Below the pieces are notes generated by a model. The model was not told the origin of the DNA. It did not search any database and saw only the letters and a list, made by a program, of their open reading frames with translations. A stretch of DNA of 57,261 nt from Lentisphaerota bacterium. GTDB taxonomy: Bacteria; Verrucomicrobiota; Lentisphaeria; Victivallales; Victivallaceae. Positions 1 through 8,437 of this stretch are shown here, in pieces. The stretch spans positions 1 to 57,261 of the forward strand of contig SUWH01000018.1 in the NCBI GenBank assembly GCA_015061605.1, given 5' to 3'. Each line of letters starts with the position of its first letter. Position 1 is the first letter of the stretch. The position numbers and the translations under genes are program-made.

Positions 1-202
1 GGCCGATGCCCTTGAAGTTGTAGTTGCCCTTGCGGATCTCTGCGTGGTCAGCCTCCACCGCCTTGCGGTAGTCTTCTCTCTGCCGTTCCTTTTCGTAGCA
101 ATCCATGCAAATGGTCTGCTCGTTGTACATTGACATTATTCTGCCACCATCGAGCGAACCGTGGCATCTGTCGCACCGTGTCTTCCTGAAGAAGTCGTCC
201 AT
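1..202 (-). CDS. Partial zinc-ribbon-like small protein
   Basis: Only the first 67 codons are in the window; the 3' end runs off the left edge. The start ATG at 202 has a good ribosome binding site (AAGGAGG, about 6 bases upstream). The product begins MDDFFRKTRCDRCHGSL and carries CxxC (CDRC) followed by a second CxxC (CMDC), a probable zinc ribbon, then a charged helix and the ending KGNYNFKGIG. I recall this style of small protein from plasmids and conjugative elements, but no function is known to me. It points the same way as the gene at 224-502 and probably lies downstream of it in one unit. Confidence 0.7.
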   Translation of the reverse strand, partial: MDDFFRKTRCDRCHGSLDGGRIMSMYNEQTICMDCYEKERQREDYRKAVEADHAEIRKGNYNFKGIG

Positions 203-223
203 TTTGTACCTCCTTGTTTAGGG

Positions 224-502
224 TTAGAATTCAAAGTTCAGCTTTTCGCCCCGTGAGGCTATTGCGTGAACACAACTGTTGCAAAGGCAGCCGAGGTCAG
301 CCTCTTGCCGCAATTCGCTTTTTTCAAAAATCTCGTTGCACCACTCGCAAGTTCCGTTGCCGTCCGTGATGTTTTCGAGGTAGTCCTCGAAGGTTTCCGC
401 TTCGGTTTCACTACCGTTTTTCAGGGTTTCGTATTCGGCGCGAAGATCCGTCAAGGTCAGCTCTTCGCAGCGTTCCGTGTCTCTAATGACCGTCTTTTCC
501 AT
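224..502 (-). CDS. Small Cys-motif protein, unknown function
   Basis: 92 aa. The ATG at 502 was chosen because GGAGG lies 6 bases upstream; an upstream in-frame ATG at 514 lacks a site. The N-terminal half is acidic and probably helical (EELTLTDLRAEYETLKNG). The C-terminal half has CEWC followed by CLCNSC, a probable metal-binding knuckle. It is followed by the partial gene 1-202 after 21 bases, suggesting one operon. Not recognised; the company fits a mobile element cargo region. Confidence 0.6.
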   Translation of the reverse strand: MEKTVIRDTERCEELTLTDLRAEYETLKNGSETEAETFEDYLENITDGNGTCEWCNEIFEKSELRQEADLGCLCNSCVHAIASRGEKLNFEF

Positions 503-969
503 ATTTGCCTCCATCGTTGGGCGTTTTTTCGGGTCGGGGCGGCGTCCGTACCACCCCCGTTTACAGTGACATAATATGCCGCATAATTCCATAATAGCCA
601 GCAACTTATGCAAGAAATAGTGATAATATAAGCACTTTATTTTCAAGGATTTATGACATCAAAACTTGCTATTTTTGTCAAGCTGTGCTGCAACTGTAAA
701 TCCGGCAAATCTGCATAAAAAATAATGGGGATTCGCACTCGATAATGCAATCATAAATACGCCCACAAACCGCCAGAAACGGCCCACTGTCGGCTTATGC
801 GGGGGCGGCTGAACCGGCCTGATCGTAATAAAATCTGTTCGCCGCGACAAGCGGCTTTCGTGGCATTTAAGAAAATGGAATAATATTTGTAATAAACTGC
901 GGAATATGGAGTTGCAATATAAAATCACCTGCGCTTATATATGCAAAAGCCAACTATCGGAGGATTTTG
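503..969. other. Intergenic region between divergent small genes
   Basis: 467 bases lie between the minus-strand gene ending at 224 and the plus-strand gene starting at 970. Open frames here are short, overlap each other and lack ribosome binding sites, so I call no gene. AT-rich stretches near 600-650 and 885-940 could hold the two divergent promoters, but no convincing -35/-10 pair was found. Confidence 0.5.
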
Positions 970-1383
970 ATGAACAATATGTTTTTATACTTTGCCTACG
1001 GCAGCAACATGAATCCGGCACGGATGGCAAAACGCTGCCCGGGATCGATTGCATTGGGCGGTGCGGTTCTATTGAACCACCGCCTTGTAGAACGGCTCTA
1101 TGCGGATATCGATTTTGTTTCCGGGGCAACGGTTGAAGGTGTTCTTTACCTGATTTCAGAAGCAAATCTGGCACGGCTGGATGCTTGCGAAGGCTACCCG
1201 AAAGTTTACCGCCGGTTGTGGCTGGAAGTTGAATTTGACGGTGGAATCTATCAGGCGATCACCTACGAAATGTCCCGGTGGACAAAGTTCATCCGCCGCA
1301 GAAAAAGATACCCGGAAGAGTACCGCAAAATCTGTTCTTTCGGAGCAGATTATTACGGAATAAAAAATAACTTCAAAAAATGA
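970..1383 (+). CDS. Gamma-glutamylcyclotransferase-like protein (first of pair)
   Basis: 137 aa. The ATG at 970 follows GGAGG by 6 bases. The GGCT fold signature is visible: a beta strand, then FAYGSNM (the substrate loop, YGSN) near the N-terminus, ARLDACEGYPKVYRR (the Glu is the candidate catalytic acid), and a C-terminal PEEYRKICSFGADYYGI stretch typical of the family. Members act on gamma-glutamyl amines or peptides; the substrate here cannot be read from sequence. The next gene, 10 bases downstream, is a divergent member of the same superfamily, so the two are probably co-transcribed. Confidence 0.8.
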   Translation: MNNMFLYFAYGSNMNPARMAKRCPGSIALGGAVLLNHRLVERLYADIDFVSGATVEGVLYLISEANLARLDACEGYPKVYRRLWLEVEFDGGIYQAITYEMSRWTKFIRRRKRYPEEYRKICSFGADYYGIKNNFKK

Positions 1384-1393
1384 AAGGAAGATT

Positions 1394-1765
1394 ATGGCAA
1401 CAGTCAAACTTATCGTTTACGGCACATTACTGTCCGGCGAACGCAACCACCATTTCTGCCGGAACGCTGTCAAAATCACCCCCTGCACAGTAATCGGAAC
1501 ACTCTATGATACCGGTTGCGGATTCCCTGCATTCCAGATGGAGGGCAACACCTCTGTCAAAGCCGAATTGATTGAAATTCCCATCGCCGATTGGGCTGCC
1601 GTAGACCGTCTGGAAGGTTACCCCAGACTTTACGACCGCCAACTGTTCCCTTGCACACTTCCGGACGGTACAACGGATACCGGTTGGATTTACATCATGA
1701 ACACCTTACCCCCAATGGCAACCGTCATCAAAAGCGGTGATTGGAAAGAATATCGCCATGGATAA
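1394..1765 (+). CDS. Gamma-glutamylcyclotransferase (AIG2-like) protein, second of pair
   Basis: 123 aa, preceded by AAGGAAG. It starts with VKLIVYGTLLSGERNHHF, matching the YGTL substrate loop of the YtfP/AIG2 branch, and continues to AAVDRLEGYPRLYDRQ, where the Glu in EGYP is the candidate catalytic residue. It is shorter than its upstream neighbour and clearly not a recent copy, so the pair combines two branches of the superfamily. Its last codons overlap the start of the membrane protein at 1758. Confidence 0.8.
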   Translation: MATVKLIVYGTLLSGERNHHFCRNAVKITPCTVIGTLYDTGCGFPAFQMEGNTSVKAELIEIPIADWAAVDRLEGYPRLYDRQLFPCTLPDGTTDTGWIYIMNTLPPMATVIKSGDWKEYRHG

Positions 1766-1967
1766 AACCATCCTGATCGAAAAGACATCCAAACGCCTGA
1801 AACGCTGGGAGTTTATAATCACCGCAGCATTGTTTCTGACACTCCTCGCCGGTTTCGGAACACTCTACATCGCCATTCCGCTTGCCATAACCGTATGGAG
1901 CATTTCCGGCCTGTGCTTCCTTGCCTTTATCGGCATCCGCACCGCAATCTGGTGGCATCACGGATAA
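1758..1967 (+). CDS. Small two-helix membrane protein
   Basis: 69 aa. The ATG at 1758 overlaps the end of the upstream gene by 8 bases, suggesting translational coupling. After a basic N-terminus (EKTSKRLKRW) there are two hydrophobic segments, roughly residues 20-38 and 42-62, ending IWWHHG. This fits a tiny inner-membrane hairpin protein. Not recognised. Coupling to the cyclotransferase-like pair hints at a shared role, which is inference only. Confidence 0.55.
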   Translation: MDKTILIEKTSKRLKRWEFIITAALFLTLLAGFGTLYIAIPLAITVWSISGLCFLAFIGIRTAIWWHHG

Positions 1968-2005
1968 GTTCAAATGGTCAACAACAAACACATGGATGAA
2001 ATAAA

Positions 2006-2236
2006 ATGCATAACGGAAAAAAAGAATTACCGGAAATGTATCGAACTGTGTTAGCCCTGCTTGTATTTGATGAAATACCGCCACTTCCTCTGACTGGTTT
2101 TATCGCAGAAACAATTGACACGCACGAAAAATATTTTCACGCATTCAACAAAATTGGATATTCCACAGAGCTTATAAAAAAGTGGGACTATCTTGATGAA
2201 ATTGCACCGGGCTATTGCCTGAAAAACAAAGGTTGA
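2006..2236 (+). CDS. Hypothetical protein
   Basis: 76 aa, starting MHNGKKELPEMYRTVLALLV and ending YCLKNKG. It looks soluble and mostly helical, with no motif I recognise. It precedes the next small gene by 4 bases and follows the membrane protein by 38, so it is probably part of the same plus-strand run. Confidence 0.45.
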   Translation: MHNGKKELPEMYRTVLALLVFDEIPPLPLTGFIAETIDTHEKYFHAFNKIGYSTELIKKWDYLDEIAPGYCLKNKG

Positions 2237-2240
2237 AACA

Positions 2241-2564
2241 ATGAAACAACAAAAGATCAAAATGTTTACAGATGCTGAATCTCAAGTTTATTTTTGTGCA
2301 TTTCATTATTGCCTCGGCAGGAAGAGTTATGTCGTTTCTGATTTCTGTGAAGAGGCAACACGGAAAATAAAACAGATCAATGACCATTTTCTGCTGTTGC
2401 TGGAAAAAGAATTGATCGAAGCAATTCAAAAAGATGATGCAGAAAGAGCCAATGGGGAACTACACAAAACTCTTGGTTGGGATTGCGACCGAGATAAATG
2501 GGGAGAATTCACCAAGACTGTTTCTGCGGAAATCAATAGAAAAAAATTAGAGCATTGGGTGTAA
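2241..2564 (+). CDS. Hypothetical protein
   Basis: 107 aa, soluble and helix-rich, with scattered Cys (FCAFHYCLG, DFCEE, DCDRD) that does not form a clear metal site. It starts 4 bases after the previous stop. Not recognised. It is the last gene before the terminator at 2700-2741. Confidence 0.45.
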   Translation: MKQQKIKMFTDAESQVYFCAFHYCLGRKSYVVSDFCEEATRKIKQINDHFLLLLEKELIEAIQKDDAERANGELHKTLGWDCDRDKWGEFTKTVSAEINRKKLEHWV

Positions 2565-2634
2565 AAATCCCTACCAAAAAATTGCAATTTAAGTGTAATA
2601 ACACCGTTGCTTAATCTGCGATTCGGATCAATGT

Positions 2635-2742
2635 TATAATGCCCGCCAGACCCGCAGCGCCGCAACGAGCCGCAACACCCTCCACGGCGCACACCCGCTG
2701 GCAGACCGGGACCGCAAAACGGGAAAAGTCTGCCGCTTTTTT
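2635..2742 (+). terminator. Intrinsic terminator, possibly ending a small RNA
   Basis: GGCAGAC (2700-2706) pairs with GTCTGCC (2728-2734), with a nested CCG/CGG pair inside and a T7 run after it. A TATAAT at 2635-2640 has no well-spaced -35 box, but a transcript from it would be about 95 nt and GC-rich, ending exactly at this terminator. Either this simply ends the small-gene operon, or it is a short RNA. The terminator is firm; the RNA is a suggestion. Confidence 0.6.
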
Positions 2743-2799
2743 TAATTATCCCGAATGATTACAGATTTCTTTCAAATATTTCATAAAAAATCAAATCTT

Positions 2800-2838
2800 T
2801 TGTTTGTAATTTTTACCCCATAATAGTATATTATGGGG
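2800..2838 (+). promoter_or_regulatory. Promoter overlapping a perfect palindromic operator
   Basis: CCCCATAAT-AGTAT-ATTATGGGG (2816-2838) is a perfect inverted repeat with 9-bp arms. A plausible promoter (-35 TTGTTT at 2800-2805, -10 TAGTAT at 2824-2829, 18-bp spacer) lies across it. The XRE-type gene starts 39 bases downstream, so the simplest reading is autoregulation of the whole defence operon. Confidence 0.6.
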
Positions 2839-2876
2839 AGCTGGGATCTTTATGTGATTTCAAAGGAACTACGATT

Positions 2877-3143
2877 GTGGAGATGCTTTATAAAAAATTG
2901 TGGAAGGTACTGATAGACCGGGATATGACACAGACTGATCTGCGTAAGTCTGCCGGAATCAGCTCGTCCACGCTTGCGTTGATGAACAAGAATCTTCCTG
3001 TCACCACAGCCGTAGTAGAGAAAATCTGCAAAGCACTCCAATGTCAACCAAATGATATTTTTAGTGCCAAAGCACTCCGTTCTTTGAAAACGCGCAAGGT
3101 ATCTGAATACAAGAAACAAACAGTTACCGGGGAGATTATATAA
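2877..3143 (+). CDS. XRE/Cro-family transcriptional regulator
   Basis: 88 aa. GTG at 2877 is preferred because AAGGA lies about 9 bases upstream; ATG at 2883 is the alternative. The helix-turn-helix is easy to see: MTQTDLRKSAGISSSTLALM, then TTAVVEKICKALQCQPNDIF. This is the short Cro/C1 form that follows a strong palindrome in many regulators. Its stop overlaps the next start as TAATG, so regulator and operon are translated together. It probably represses the BREX-like operon through the operator at 2816-2838; defence systems are often controlled this way. Confidence 0.85.
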   Translation: MEMLYKKLWKVLIDRDMTQTDLRKSAGISSSTLALMNKNLPVTTAVVEKICKALQCQPNDIFSAKALRSLKTRKVSEYKKQTVTGEII

Positions 3144-6079
3144 TGGGGATCTTTTCGGTAAAATGCCCGCAGTGCGGAGTCATGCTTGAGGCTGATGAAA
3201 AATATATCGGTGCAAGAGCTGCATGCGCAGAATGTGACTTTCACTTTATCTTGCAAAAAATTGATGAAGAGGTCGTCCCGGTTATTGAGTTGCATCCGAC
3301 CAAATCAGCTGGCTCTGAAATTAGAGAGGAGCAAAAAAAACAAGCCCAACCTTCAACGGAATTCAAAGAATTTAGTTTTATAAATCCTCCTTCAAAACTG
3401 ACCTTTGCAAAGCCTGTTACCCTGATTGTCCCCAGTGGAATAATTGAAGTCAACAGTTGGAATGACATTTTGTGTGCATGTTTTAACTATGCACTAACTC
3501 ATGAAAATGCTGCTGTTTTGAGAACGTTTTTAGACAAAGAGAATAACCTTTTTTCAAAAAGGATGATTTTAAGTTCTTCCGCAGCCAATTTAAGAAGGGC
3601 AAGAGAACTTTCTGAAAATGTGTTTTTGGAGACTAATCTCAGTGCATCTCATATTATTCAGATTGTGTGCGGCTTAATGAAAAACTGCGGTTTCCCTGCT
3701 GAACAGTTCTTTGTACGTTATATTCCCCATGGAACTAATGTTTCGGATTTAAAAAATGAAGAATACAGCATAGATAATCAGCCGGAGACCGAAGTAAGCG
3801 AACCAACGACAGAAAAAATAGTTGCAACATCCCCAATTGAAGTATTCCAATTTTATCCCAATGTGCTTCAAGCATTGAAAAATCAAAATGTCTCGCTTGT
3901 AAAGGACTTATTAGTTGTTCCCGGAAGTAGATTTTCATGTGAACGCAATATCGGCTCCAGCAAAGTGAAAGCAATGCGAGCCCTTGTTAACGCATTAAGA
4001 CCTTATTTGCAGGGCTCCGATACAGAATCAATACCGTTGGAGGCACTCCCGATCGCACCCACATTATCACCGCTAGGCAAGGAAAACTGGGAGGAGATGT
4101 GTTCTGCAGATCAAAAATTTGTCGATACTGAAAAGATAGACAAATCAGATACTTCTACGACAGCTGTTTTTCAGAAAAGAATAGATTGGTCATTGTTGAC
4201 TGCGGGTACTACAATACCTGTTGCTTATTACGATTTATTTTTAAAGAATTTGTCATACGAGCCTCAGCCTGGAGAAGGGCAAGCTGTCGATGTTGTCCTT
4301 GAAGACAAACGGTACTCCGCGCGAGTGATAAAAGTTGCTTTCAGCAGTGGACGGAAACCAGTACTGCAATTACTTTGGGGCAGTAAAAACAGTGGCATCG
4401 TTAAAGTTTTGCAAGCCACATTTGCTCAGATTTATGCTCAACTTTCTGCTGACAGAAAAAATAAAGAAGGGTTGGATCATATTTTCACCTTTTCTCAAGG
4501 TAAGCAGTTGGATGAATTTATCTTGTCTTTGGACAAACCATTGATTGAAGTTTCTGAAACAGACAAAAAAGTTCCGGAAACACGCATAACTTCTATTCAA
4601 ACTGTTGATATAGAAGAACTCAAAGCATTGATTTGTCGTGATTTCAGTAATGGTTTTGTTTTTAACGCCGGAACAATTAAACTTTTGGAAAATAAACTTG
4701 GTCGTGATTGTTCTGAAACGGAGCAAAGAGAACTTAAGCGTATAATGTTCAAGCGATCAGATGATGTTTACTTGCTCCCGGAAATGGTTGCAGAGGATGA
4801 TACCCTTGCTGATATGACAGCCCGCATAAGGGAATATTTTGCGGAATATGGATGTTTTTCTTTGTCTGTCCTTTTCGATGAATTCGGGTATGTTTTGAAG
4901 AATCTGACAAATCCAGACAGTGATTTCAGATTGTTTTTGCTTAAAACTATATTGCCGGATGACGGCAAGATTTTTGGCCGTCTTCAGCGACAAATTTGTA
5001 TTCCGGGCAATATCAGCGAAGAAGAAGTTACACAAACCTTGGCGGAACGCATAAGAGAAATGCTGCAAGGGTATGGTGATGCGGTGTGCATTGACGATCT
5101 GGATAATGAATTGCCATGCCTGAATAAATCTGCACTGGAAATGATCTTGCAAGAGCATATTGCAGATGCCATTGAAATAAAAGTTGATGGATTGAGTTAC
5201 TGGAAGCTTGTAGAGTTTTTCTGTTTGCCGGATGATTTTGCGGAATATTTACAATTGACGGTCAGTTCAATGGAAGAAGCTCAAACTGCCCCATCCTTGC
5301 AAACTCTTTCAGAAGCGATGGAACAACAATATGGCGAAGGATTCCGGGAAATTTATGCCGTAGATGACGATGATGTTTTCAAGCAGATCATCAAAGTATG
5401 TATTGCTGATGACCAGTACAGCTGGAATCGGAATGTATTTGCCAAACAAAACGCAGGACAAGAACTGAATGTTGCAGACGAATTTTTGCAAACTCAGCAA
5501 GGTATTTTCCACGAATCAGAGTTTTTTGATTATGCCAGTACACACAGAGGTCTGACAAATACCGGAATGCTGATTTTGACATTCTTGCGGAATAAATGCA
5601 TTCGCTTGGATCAAACTCATTGGATTTCGTTAAAAGATTTTGATAATTTTTCAAATTTTTCCACGGATATGGCTGAAGCGATTGCTCGTGAACTTGACTT
5701 ACTGCGCGGTTCAAAAGCCTTTTTGCCGCTGGGTACTTTGACTGAAGCATTTTTATCCAACTTACCTGTTTTTACCATAAACGAGCAAGTGTTTTATTGG
5801 AATCACTACTTACTTGCCAGTGTTGCAGCACATAAAATATCAGATGTTCAGATAATAAATGATGAGCCAAGTCCATACACTGTTACTGCAATGACTATTC
5901 CTCAACAGGTAAAAATCCAAGGAGATGTAATCGACTACATTTTTCAGGATTTAAGAAAGACTCATTGCATATTTTCGTCTGCAAACGATGTGTTTGAATA
6001 TTTGCGAACACATCAAGTACGCATGGTAAAGACAAAGAAGCTGTTTGCCAGGATTCGGGATTTTTGGGGTGTTGAATAA
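3143..6079 (+). CDS. Large multidomain protein of unknown function, first large gene of BREX-like operon
   Basis: 978 aa. Domains readable in order: (1) residues 1-40, a zinc ribbon with CPQC and CAEC; (2) about 95-195, a helical domain with the stretch FLETNLSASHIIQIV, which I associate with restriction-type proteins; (3) about 240-290, a helix-hairpin-helix-like segment (CERNIGSSKVKAMRAL) recalling the RNA polymerase alpha C-terminal domain; (4) about 345-470, a probable beta-barrel domain (TIPVAYYDLFL, RYSARVIKVAF); (5) about 500-978, several repeated helical, winged-helix-like units. No nuclease or methyltransferase motif is visible. TAATG overlaps at both ends show tight coupling to the regulator and to brxP. 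It may be the DNA-recognition or effector part of the system; that is inference. Confidence 0.8.
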   Translation: MGIFSVKCPQCGVMLEADEKYIGARAACAECDFHFILQKIDEEVVPVIELHPTKSAGSEIREEQKKQAQPSTEFKEFSFINPPSKLTFAKPVTLIVPSGIIEVNSWNDILCACFNYALTHENAAVLRTFLDKENNLFSKRMILSSSAANLRRARELSENVFLETNLSASHIIQIVCGLMKNCGFPAEQFFVRYIPHGTNVSDLKNEEYSIDNQPETEVSEPTTEKIVATSPIEVFQFYPNVLQALKNQNVSLVKDLLVVPGSRFSCERNIGSSKVKAMRALVNALRPYLQGSDTESIPLEALPIAPTLSPLGKENWEEMCSADQKFVDTEKIDKSDTSTTAVFQKRIDWSLLTAGTTIPVAYYDLFLKNLSYEPQPGEGQAVDVVLEDKRYSARVIKVAFSSGRKPVLQLLWGSKNSGIVKVLQATFAQIYAQLSADRKNKEGLDHIFTFSQGKQLDEFILSLDKPLIEVSETDKKVPETRITSIQTVDIEELKALICRDFSNGFVFNAGTIKLLENKLGRDCSETEQRELKRIMFKRSDDVYLLPEMVAEDDTLADMTARIREYFAEYGCFSLSVLFDEFGYVLKNLTNPDSDFRLFLLKTILPDDGKIFGRLQRQICIPGNISEEEVTQTLAERIREMLQGYGDAVCIDDLDNELPCLNKSALEMILQEHIADAIEIKVDGLSYWKLVEFFCLPDDFAEYLQLTVSSMEEAQTAPSLQTLSEAMEQQYGEGFREIYAVDDDDVFKQIIKVCIADDQYSWNRNVFAKQNAGQELNVADEFLQTQQGIFHESEFFDYASTHRGLTNTGMLILTFLRNKCIRLDQTHWISLKDFDNFSNFSTDMAEAIARELDLLRGSKAFLPLGTLTEAFLSNLPVFTINEQVFYWNHYLLASVAAHKISDVQIINDEPSPYTVTAMTIPQQVKIQGDVIDYIFQDLRKTHCIFSSANDVFEYLRTHQVRMVKTKKLFARIRDFWGVE

Positions 6080-8421
6080 TGTATAGCTACGAATGGGATA
6101 AAAAAACACGCGGATACAAGCTTACCACACAAACTGGGAAATTTGTGGCAAGCGAAGTGCGCCCCGTTTTTGCTCAAGAGTTATTGCTTTTGAAAGCAGA
6201 CGAGTATTTTAACTTTGAGCCAGAAGAACTCAAACCATTGATGTGGGCAAAGCAAAATACTTATTTTTACAATGGAGAAGAATGTGCGAAAGCACAATTC
6301 GATGAGAATAAAAATTTGCATTTAGTTGTAACGGCAGACTTTGATAAGCGTAAATTACAGCCGGTCGATTTACTTGAAATGATTGCCCGCAACAAGAATA
6401 TTATGGATTCTCTTGTTGCGGACACTCTTAAGCGAATCAAAGAGATGTATGATGAATTTCAAAATAAATGTGATGTAACATACATTGGCTTCAGTGGAGG
6501 CAAGGATTCGATGGTACTTCTGGATCTTTGTCATCAAGTGTTGCCGTTGACTGTACCTGTCGTTTTTAGTGATACTGATATGGAACTTCCCGATTCCTAT
6601 GAAACGTGGGCAATGGTTCAGAAACGATATTCAGGCAGACCATTTGTAAAAGTAAACGCTGAAAAATCTGCCATTGAAAACTGGCTGTTATTTGGACCAC
6701 CGTCTCAGAATCTCAGATGGTGTTGTGCAGTACACAAAAGTACACCAGCAATCTTGTATCTCCGTGAACTTGCTCAAAGTGCATCAGCTAAGACTCTGGC
6801 TTTTGTCGGAGTGCGCGCTGATGAAAGTCTGCGTCGTTCTTCGTATGATGACATCGGTGATGGGCTCAAAACACAGAATCAGGTAAATGCGATGCCGATT
6901 CTTTCCTGGGGAACTCATGAGTTATTTTTGTATACATTTGAACGAGATCTCATTATTAATCCAGCTTATCGCAAAGGATTGCCGCGAGTCGGATGTCTGC
7001 TTTGTCCCATGTCCAGTGATCGTCAAGCGTGCATGATCAACGCCTTGTATCCTGATGCAGTTGCACCATTTTCGAATTTGATAAAAGAGTTAATTTCCAG
7101 AGAATTTTCATCAGATGAAGATGCGGAAAACTTTATTCTTACAGGAGGATGGCATGCCCGGCAAAGTGGAGTTTCTTTAAGAGATGTTATTCTTTCTCCG
7201 AGTGAGAAAAAAGGGAAAAACTCTTTGCATTATGATTTTCAACCGATTCCAAAGCAAATGCTGATGGAATGGTTGAAGACTTTAGGCAAAATAGCATATT
7301 CTGAATCTCCACAAACTTTTGAGATTTCAACAGGCAAAGATATTTTCCAAATACAGATTATTGGCAATGATAATGCGATAACTCAAATGGACTGCTCAAT
7401 CAATGACAGCAGAAGTATGAAAAACACTGCAAAATGGTTAAAAAGTTGTTTGTATAAATCATTGGCATGTGTAGGATGTCGAGCTTGTGAAAGTGAATGC
7501 CCGACTGGAGCTTTGAAATTTATTCCGCAAGTAGCTGTTGATGCGGAAAAATGTGTTCATTGCATGAAATGTCATGCAATGCAAGATGGTTGTATGAGAT
7601 ATTTTTCAAGAAGATACGCAGGAGGAACAACTATGAATATTTCCGGCATCAACAAATATATGACTTTCGGCTTAAAACAGGAATGGATTGATGTTTTAGC
7701 GGAAGAAAAAGAAAATTTTCGGTCAACATCTGCATTGGGTAACCGTATGATTCCTTCTGCAGTGACTTGGTTTAGAGAAGCCAAACTTATCTCAGACGCC
7801 ACAGCTATTCAACCAACACGCCTGTTGAGTGTTGCTGAATCTGTGGGGTCTGACTCTGAACTTTTATGGAGTCTTATTTGGATTGCGTTGTCCAACCATT
7901 CCCCTTTAATAAAGTGGTTTGTATGTAACAGTACAATTGGAGAAATGGTTGCTGTAGATGCTTTGAATGAAAAACTTGCAAACCAGGTCAATTCAGAATC
8001 CGTTCGTAAGGGGGCATTGCAATCTCTCTGCGGAACAATAAAAAATTCTCCCATTGGAAATGCCGCTGAGCCATTTGTGGAACTTGAGCAAAAAGGTGTC
8101 AGGGTGCTTGGCTTGAAACGCGTTGCCAAAAGCATTGATCCCATTGCTGTTCTTTATTCTCTTTATCTGATGGCTGGTGTGGCGGACCGCACCTCATTTA
8201 CTTTGAGTGAAATGATGACTGCTGATTTTGATTCACCATACATTTCTCCGCTGGTTGCATTCGGTATGAGCGTCGAAGAACTGAAAGCTCAATGTATGGG
8301 CATTGCTTCAATTTATCCGCAGTATTTGTCATGCACATTTACTTTGGGACTTGATGAAATCAAGGTTTATCCCAATGAAAATTCACTTGATAACATTCTC
8401 GGCTTGATCCTCGGAGAATAA
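6079..8421 (+). CDS. brxP: PAPS-reductase/ferredoxin fusion, BREX type 4 BrxP-like
   Basis: 780 aa. A PP-loop ATP pyrophosphatase motif SGGKDS lies at residues 139-144. It is followed by other PAPS-reductase family features (FSDTDMELP, RWCCAVHKSTP, FVGVRADES, VGCLLCPMS). A ferredoxin-like segment follows: CxxCxxCxxxCP at 464-475 and a second set, Cys 492, 495, 498 and 505, enough for two iron-sulfur clusters. The last 260 residues are an unrecognised helical domain. The PP-loop part resembles DndC, which acts in DNA phosphorothioation. With the cysteine desulfurase at the end of the operon, this suggests activation of DNA or a carrier for sulfur insertion. Start and stop overlap or abut neighbouring genes. 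Confidence 0.85.
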   Translation: MYSYEWDKKTRGYKLTTQTGKFVASEVRPVFAQELLLLKADEYFNFEPEELKPLMWAKQNTYFYNGEECAKAQFDENKNLHLVVTADFDKRKLQPVDLLEMIARNKNIMDSLVADTLKRIKEMYDEFQNKCDVTYIGFSGGKDSMVLLDLCHQVLPLTVPVVFSDTDMELPDSYETWAMVQKRYSGRPFVKVNAEKSAIENWLLFGPPSQNLRWCCAVHKSTPAILYLRELAQSASAKTLAFVGVRADESLRRSSYDDIGDGLKTQNQVNAMPILSWGTHELFLYTFERDLIINPAYRKGLPRVGCLLCPMSSDRQACMINALYPDAVAPFSNLIKELISREFSSDEDAENFILTGGWHARQSGVSLRDVILSPSEKKGKNSLHYDFQPIPKQMLMEWLKTLGKIAYSESPQTFEISTGKDIFQIQIIGNDNAITQMDCSINDSRSMKNTAKWLKSCLYKSLACVGCRACESECPTGALKFIPQVAVDAEKCVHCMKCHAMQDGCMRYFSRRYAGGTTMNISGINKYMTFGLKQEWIDVLAEEKENFRSTSALGNRMIPSAVTWFREAKLISDATAIQPTRLLSVAESVGSDSELLWSLIWIALSNHSPLIKWFVCNSTIGEMVAVDALNEKLANQVNSESVRKGALQSLCGTIKNSPIGNAAEPFVELEQKGVRVLGLKRVAKSIDPIAVLYSLYLMAGVADRTSFTLSEMMTADFDSPYISPLVAFGMSVEELKAQCMGIASIYPQYLSCTFTLGLDEIKVYPNENSLDNILGLILGE

Positions 8422-8437
8422 CACAGGAGTAACGAAA

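Noticed and set aside
266-574. Plus-strand open frame of 102 codons opposite the gene at 224-502
   Set aside because: No ribosome binding site, and the opposite strand has a well-supported start and metal-binding motifs.
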